A stretch of DNA of 8,865 nt. It comes from CAIJXV01 sp964497135. GTDB taxonomy: Bacteria; Verrucomicrobiota; Kiritimatiellia; CAIKKV01; CAIJXV01. Made by a program: the position numbers and the translations under genes. Location of the stretch: assembly GCA_964497135.1 (NCBI GenBank), contig CAZCDO010000168.1, positions 1-8,865 on the forward strand, in the 5' to 3' direction. Below are positions 7,060-8,865 of this stretch, one piece after another. A model generated the notes under the pieces. It searched no databases. It was given only the letters and a program-made list of their open reading frames with translations, and was not told the origin of the DNA. Each line of letters begins with the position of its first letter. Position 1 is the stretch's first letter.

Positions 7060-7120
7060 TGGAGCCGGGGTGCCCTCACCCCGCTTTTTTCTGGGGGAAT
7101 TGCGGGGTGAGGGCACCTCC
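7060..7120. repeat. Nested inverted repeat, copy 2
   Basis: Arms 7069-7084 and 7102-7117 pair perfectly over 16 bp with a 17-base loop, and the pairing extends imperfectly outward. The left part TGGAGCCGGGGTGCCCTCA (7060-7078) differs by one base from copy 1. As in copy 1, the left arm is also a hairpin by itself. The right arm has lost some of the outer matches (CACCTCC instead of CACCCC), so this copy has drifted. Confidence 0.8.
7066..7090 (+). terminator. Intrinsic terminator of the membrane glycosyltransferase gene
   Basis: A 7-bp stem CGGGGTG / CACCCCG with loop CCCT (7066-7083) is followed by C and six Ts (7085-7090). It starts 58 bases after the stop codon at 7008. It is formed by the left arm of repeat copy 2, so the repeat seems to double as the terminator. 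The full-length hairpin of the repeat would compete with it, but the short hairpin is transcribed first. Confidence 0.6.
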
Positions 7121-7152
7121 ATAGCGGTAAGCTAAGATCAAAAAAATAACTC

Positions 7153-7177
7153 AAAAAGGCTTGCCGTCGCCCTTTTT
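7153..7177. terminator. Possible bidirectional terminator
   Basis: AAAAAGG (7153-7159) pairs with CCTTTTT (7171-7177), giving a stem with A and T tracts on both sides. On the minus strand a further run of seven Ts follows shortly after (7139-7145 as A on the plus strand). It could end thyA-folA transcripts, about 190 bases past the folA stop, and back up the terminator at 7066-7090. The GC part of the stem is short, so strength is doubtful. Confidence 0.35.
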
Positions 7178-7223
7178 CAGGGGCCGTATAGCCGAGAGAG
7201 CATCGATGATTAAGTGATTCAGG

Positions 7224-7257
7224 TTTTTCCCTCCCCCGCGCCGGGGGGAGGGAGGAA
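7224..7257. repeat. C-run/G-run hairpin
   Basis: CCCTCCCCC (7229-7237) pairs with GGGGGAGGG (7244-7252) across a 6-base loop, and the stem can be prolonged outward to about 14 pairs through T-A and T-G pairs. No T-tract follows on either strand, so it is not a standard terminator. It resembles the dispersed GC-rich intergenic palindromes found in many bacterial genomes. Confidence 0.55.
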
Positions 7258-7324
7258 CCCAAAGACACCGCCACGGAAAGCGCGACCAACGGGGGCGTTT
7301 TCATAGTCTTAAGCTTAACACCTA

Positions 7325-7343
7325 TGAGGGCACCCCGACTCCA
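7325..7343 (-). repeat. Single arm of the nested inverted repeat family
   Basis: On the minus strand this reads TGGAGTCGGGGTGCCCTCA, a 19-base exact match to 4098-4116. The sequence diverges right after, so the inner half (ACCCCGC) and the partner arm are missing. It sits 26 bases beyond the folA stop and is probably a decayed or truncated copy. Confidence 0.75.
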
Positions 7344-7368
7344 TTCCCTACGTTGTGGAAAATTTCGT

Positions 7369-7896
7369 TCACGGAACTGAGGGTGTGGCAGCCACCCGCC
7401 AATACTGGTATCGGCACCTGTCCGGCCCCGGCTCGTCGTGCACCCGGGTAAAAGTCTTCTCGTATTCTGGAAAAAACACGTCGGCCGCTGGAAACGTCGC
7501 ATCGATCCACGTCACCTGCAGAGTGTCGATCAAAGGCCAGAATAACCGAAAAATCTGCGCGCCGCCGATGATGAAAATCTGGGAATCCGATCGGGCGCGA
7601 ACCCACTCCAGCGCCTCCTCAGCGCTCAAGGCGAGATGCGCCCCTTCCGTCAGGACCCGGTCACGGGCGGAACCGGTCACCACGATGTTGTCCCGGCCGG
7701 GTAGCGGCTTGCGCGGCAGGCTATCCCACGTCCGACGCCCCATCACCAACGGGAACCCCCACGTCAGCGCCCGAAACCGTTTCAAATCCTCCGGGAGTTG
7801 CCAGGGCAACTGCCCGGCCTGCCCGATTTCACGATTGCGGCCATGCGCCACCACGGCGATCACACGGCTATCGGCATCTTGATGGCCGGGTGACAT
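7369..7896 (-). CDS. folA: Dihydrofolate reductase
   Basis: A cytosolic NADPH-dependent enzyme that reduces dihydrofolate to tetrahydrofolate; 175 residues from ATG 7896. Family motifs are all present: VIAVVAHGRNREIG (12-25), LPWQLPEDLKRF (30-41) with Asp37 at the position of the catalytic acid (Asp27 in E. coli), VMGRRTWDSLPRKPLPGR (51-68), NIVVTGS (70-76), the IIGGAQIF nucleotide loop (109-116) and TWIDATFPAADVFFPEY near the end. It follows thyA and overlaps its 3' end by 37 bases if ATG 7896 is used; a GGAG lies 8 bases before this ATG. The alternative is GTG 7863, which overlaps the thyA stop as GTGA and would give 164 residues beginning MIAVVAHG, the usual length and start of the family. 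Both starts imply translational coupling. Function is certain, the start is not. Confidence 0.95.
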   Translation of the reverse strand: MSPGHQDADSRVIAVVAHGRNREIGQAGQLPWQLPEDLKRFRALTWGFPLVMGRRTWDSLPRKPLPGRDNIVVTGSARDRVLTEGAHLALSAEEALEWVRARSDSQIFIIGGAQIFRLFWPLIDTLQVTWIDATFPAADVFFPEYEKTFTRVHDEPGPDRCRYQYWRVAATPSVP

Positions 7897-8657
7897 TGGT
7901 AATTCTCCAGGGTGAAATCCTCGAACTTGAAATTTTCCAGCCGGTGGACCGCTGGATTCAACCGCATCCGGGGCAAGGGTAAGGGCTCACGAAGCAACTG
8001 CGTCCGCAGGGCCGCCTCGTGATTCACATAGACATGCACATCCCCGCCGGTCCAGACAAACTCACCCGGCTCCAATCCGGTCACTTGCGCCATCATCAAA
8101 ATCAACAGGGAATAGGAGGCGATATTGAACGGCAACCCCAATCCCACATCGCAGGACCGCTGGTAGAGCTGACACGACAACCGCTTTTCAGCGACGAAAA
8201 ACTGGAACAGGCAATGACAGGGAAATAAAGCCATCTGCTCCAACTCGCCCACATTCCAGGCCGAAACCACCATCCGCCGGCTATCCGGATCGGTGCGGAT
8301 CAATTCCAGAACCCGGGCGATCTGGTCGATTTCCGGCCGCCCCGCTCCGGCACCCCAAGCCCGCCATTGTTTGCCGTAGACCGGCCCCAGGTTCCCGGCC
8401 GCATCCGCCCACTCATCCCAAATGGTCACCCCGACCGCCTGTAAACTGCGGACATTCGTCTCGCCTCGCAGGAACCACAACAGTTCGTGGAGGATCGACT
8501 TCACATGGCATTTCTTGGTCGTCACCAGGGGAAATCCGGCACGCAGATCGAACCGCATCTGCCGCCCAAAAACGGCCCGCGTCCCGACGCCCGTCCGATC
8601 TTTTTTAGGTATCCCATGGTCCAGCACATCCTGAACCAGATCCAGATATTGTCGCAT
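7860..8657 (-). CDS. thyA: Thymidylate synthase (ThyA type)
   Basis: Cytosolic enzyme that methylates dUMP to dTMP with methylenetetrahydrofolate, releasing dihydrofolate that the adjacent folA product recycles. The 265-residue length matches E. coli ThyA (264). Seen in the sequence: MRQYLDLVQDVLDHG at the start, Arg21 in KKDRTGVGT, Arg127-Arg128 (DSRRMVVSAWN), nucleophile Cys147 in LFPCHCLFQFF, Asp170 and Asn178 in RSCDVGLGLPFNIASYS, His208 and Tyr210 in GGDVHVYVNH, and the C-terminal KMPIAV that closes over the active site. ATG 8657 is chosen because GGAGG lies 5 bases upstream and the alignment starts there; a GTG two codons earlier overlaps that site. First gene of the two-gene thyA-folA operon. 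No oddity in catalytic residues. Confidence 0.98.
   Translation of the reverse strand: MRQYLDLVQDVLDHGIPKKDRTGVGTRAVFGRQMRFDLRAGFPLVTTKKCHVKSILHELLWFLRGETNVRSLQAVGVTIWDEWADAAGNLGPVYGKQWRAWGAGAGRPEIDQIARVLELIRTDPDSRRMVVSAWNVGELEQMALFPCHCLFQFFVAEKRLSCQLYQRSCDVGLGLPFNIASYSLLILMMAQVTGLEPGEFVWTGGDVHVYVNHEAALRTQLLREPLPLPRMRLNPAVHRLENFKFEDFTLENYQCHPAIKMPIAV
7905..7908 (-). promoter_or_regulatory. Possible Shine-Dalgarno of folA inside thyA
   Basis: GGAG on the minus strand, 8 bases before the folA ATG at 7896. It lies within thyA codons for Leu-Glu near the C-terminus (FTLENYQ), so it may be a by-product of the protein sequence. Confidence 0.4.
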
Positions 8658-8662
8658 GACCA

Positions 8663-8667
8663 CCTCC
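8663..8667 (-). promoter_or_regulatory. Shine-Dalgarno of thyA
   Basis: GGAGG on the minus strand, 5 bases before the ATG at 8657. It decides the start in favour of this ATG, since the in-frame GTG at 8663 overlaps the site. No convincing -35/-10 pair was found further upstream up to 8790. Confidence 0.75.
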
Positions 8668-8792
8668 CGGGAATGCCGCCGTACTACCCTTCTAATATGC
8701 CCTTATTTGAGGATGGCCGCCATGCAAAAATTCTGGGGGATGACATTCCCTGCGGGCGCATCCGCGATTAGGTTGCAGTGACCGCGTGAATC

Positions 8793-8865
8793 CAAGTATG
8801 TCGGGCATTCCTGCCCGACTCCGGGGGGGCGGGGACGTGTCAGGCAAGAATGCCTGACCTACTTG
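8793..8865. repeat. Nested inverted repeat of a second family
   Basis: Two 27-base arms (8793-8819 and 8839-8865) are inverted copies matching at 23 of 27 positions, separated by a G-rich 19-base loop. Each arm contains its own perfect 8-bp hairpin: GTCGGGCA-TTCC-TGCCCGAC (8800-8819) and GTCAGGCA-AGAA-TGCCTGAC (8839-8858). The two hairpins differ by compensatory changes (GGG/CCC versus AGG/CCT). The element touches the window end and may extend beyond. It lies about 135 bases upstream of thyA. Confidence 0.8.

Larger units (their letters stand above)
7009..7368. other. Convergent intergenic region made of palindromes
   Basis: This 360-base space lies between the 3' ends of the glycosyltransferase and folA genes. 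It holds, in order, nested inverted repeat copy 2 (7060-7120), an A/T-flanked weak hairpin (7153-7177), a C-run/G-run hairpin (7224-7257) and a single arm of the same repeat family (7325-7343). A minus-strand frame from ATG 7304 to 6960 begins with a signal-peptide-like stretch but reads through these repeats, so I do not call it a gene. Confidence 0.7.

Noticed and set aside
7355..7882. Long plus-strand frame opposite folA
   Set aside because: It is the antisense shadow of a clear dihydrofolate reductase gene and has no family similarity.
8697..8771. Plus-strand 24-codon frame upstream of thyA
   Set aside because: No Shine-Dalgarno, no recognisable sequence, and it lies in the thyA upstream region on the opposite strand.

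Overview
The window looks like a chromosomal stretch of a fairly GC-rich bacterium, most likely of the Planctomycetes-Verrucomicrobia-Lentisphaerae (PVC) group. That placement is an inference. It rests on a UroD-like corrinoid-methyltransferase-family protein next to a glycoside hydrolase, a large GT-C membrane protein with bacterial-type C-terminal beta-sandwich domains, and intergenic spaces filled with short GC-rich palindromes. No phage, transposase, CRISPR, tRNA or rRNA was seen.

Layout. (1) Positions 1-1665, plus strand: the 3' end of a GH1 beta-glucosidase-like gene, then 46 bases later a uroporphyrinogen-decarboxylase-like gene with its own Shine-Dalgarno, probably one operon. (2) 1666-1913: convergent intergenic space with one perfect short hairpin. 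(3) 1914-3926, minus strand: a hybrid sensor kinase with the order receiver, PAS, HisKA/HATPase, receiver; the C-terminal receiver has lost two conserved residues. (4) 3927-4212: divergent intergenic region with a 22-bp-stem inverted repeat and a promoter that fits a leaderless start of the next gene. (5) 4213-7008, plus strand: a 931-residue polytopic membrane protein, a GT-C glycosyltransferase-like N-terminus fused to a discoidin-like and an Ig-like domain. (6) 7009-7368: convergent intergenic space built of palindromes, one of which makes a good intrinsic terminator. (7) 7369-8657, minus strand: the thymidylate synthase and dihydrofolate reductase genes thyA-folA, overlapping and probably translationally coupled. 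(8) 8658-8865: the thyA upstream region ending in a second, unrelated nested palindrome.

How the parts work together. thyA and folA form the classical dTMP/folate-recycling pair: ThyA makes dTMP and dihydrofolate, and FolA regenerates tetrahydrofolate. The GH1 and UroD-like genes suggest glycoside catabolism coupled to a demethylase-like or still unknown step. The kinase and the membrane glycosyltransferase are divergently transcribed; the sequence shows no proof that one controls the other.

The most unusual content is not a gene. It is a family of intergenic elements made of two self-complementary units in inverted orientation, so each can fold either as one long hairpin or as two short ones. 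Two unrelated sequence families share this design, and one copy appears to serve as the terminator of the glycosyltransferase gene. I did not find a clear new multi-gene system.
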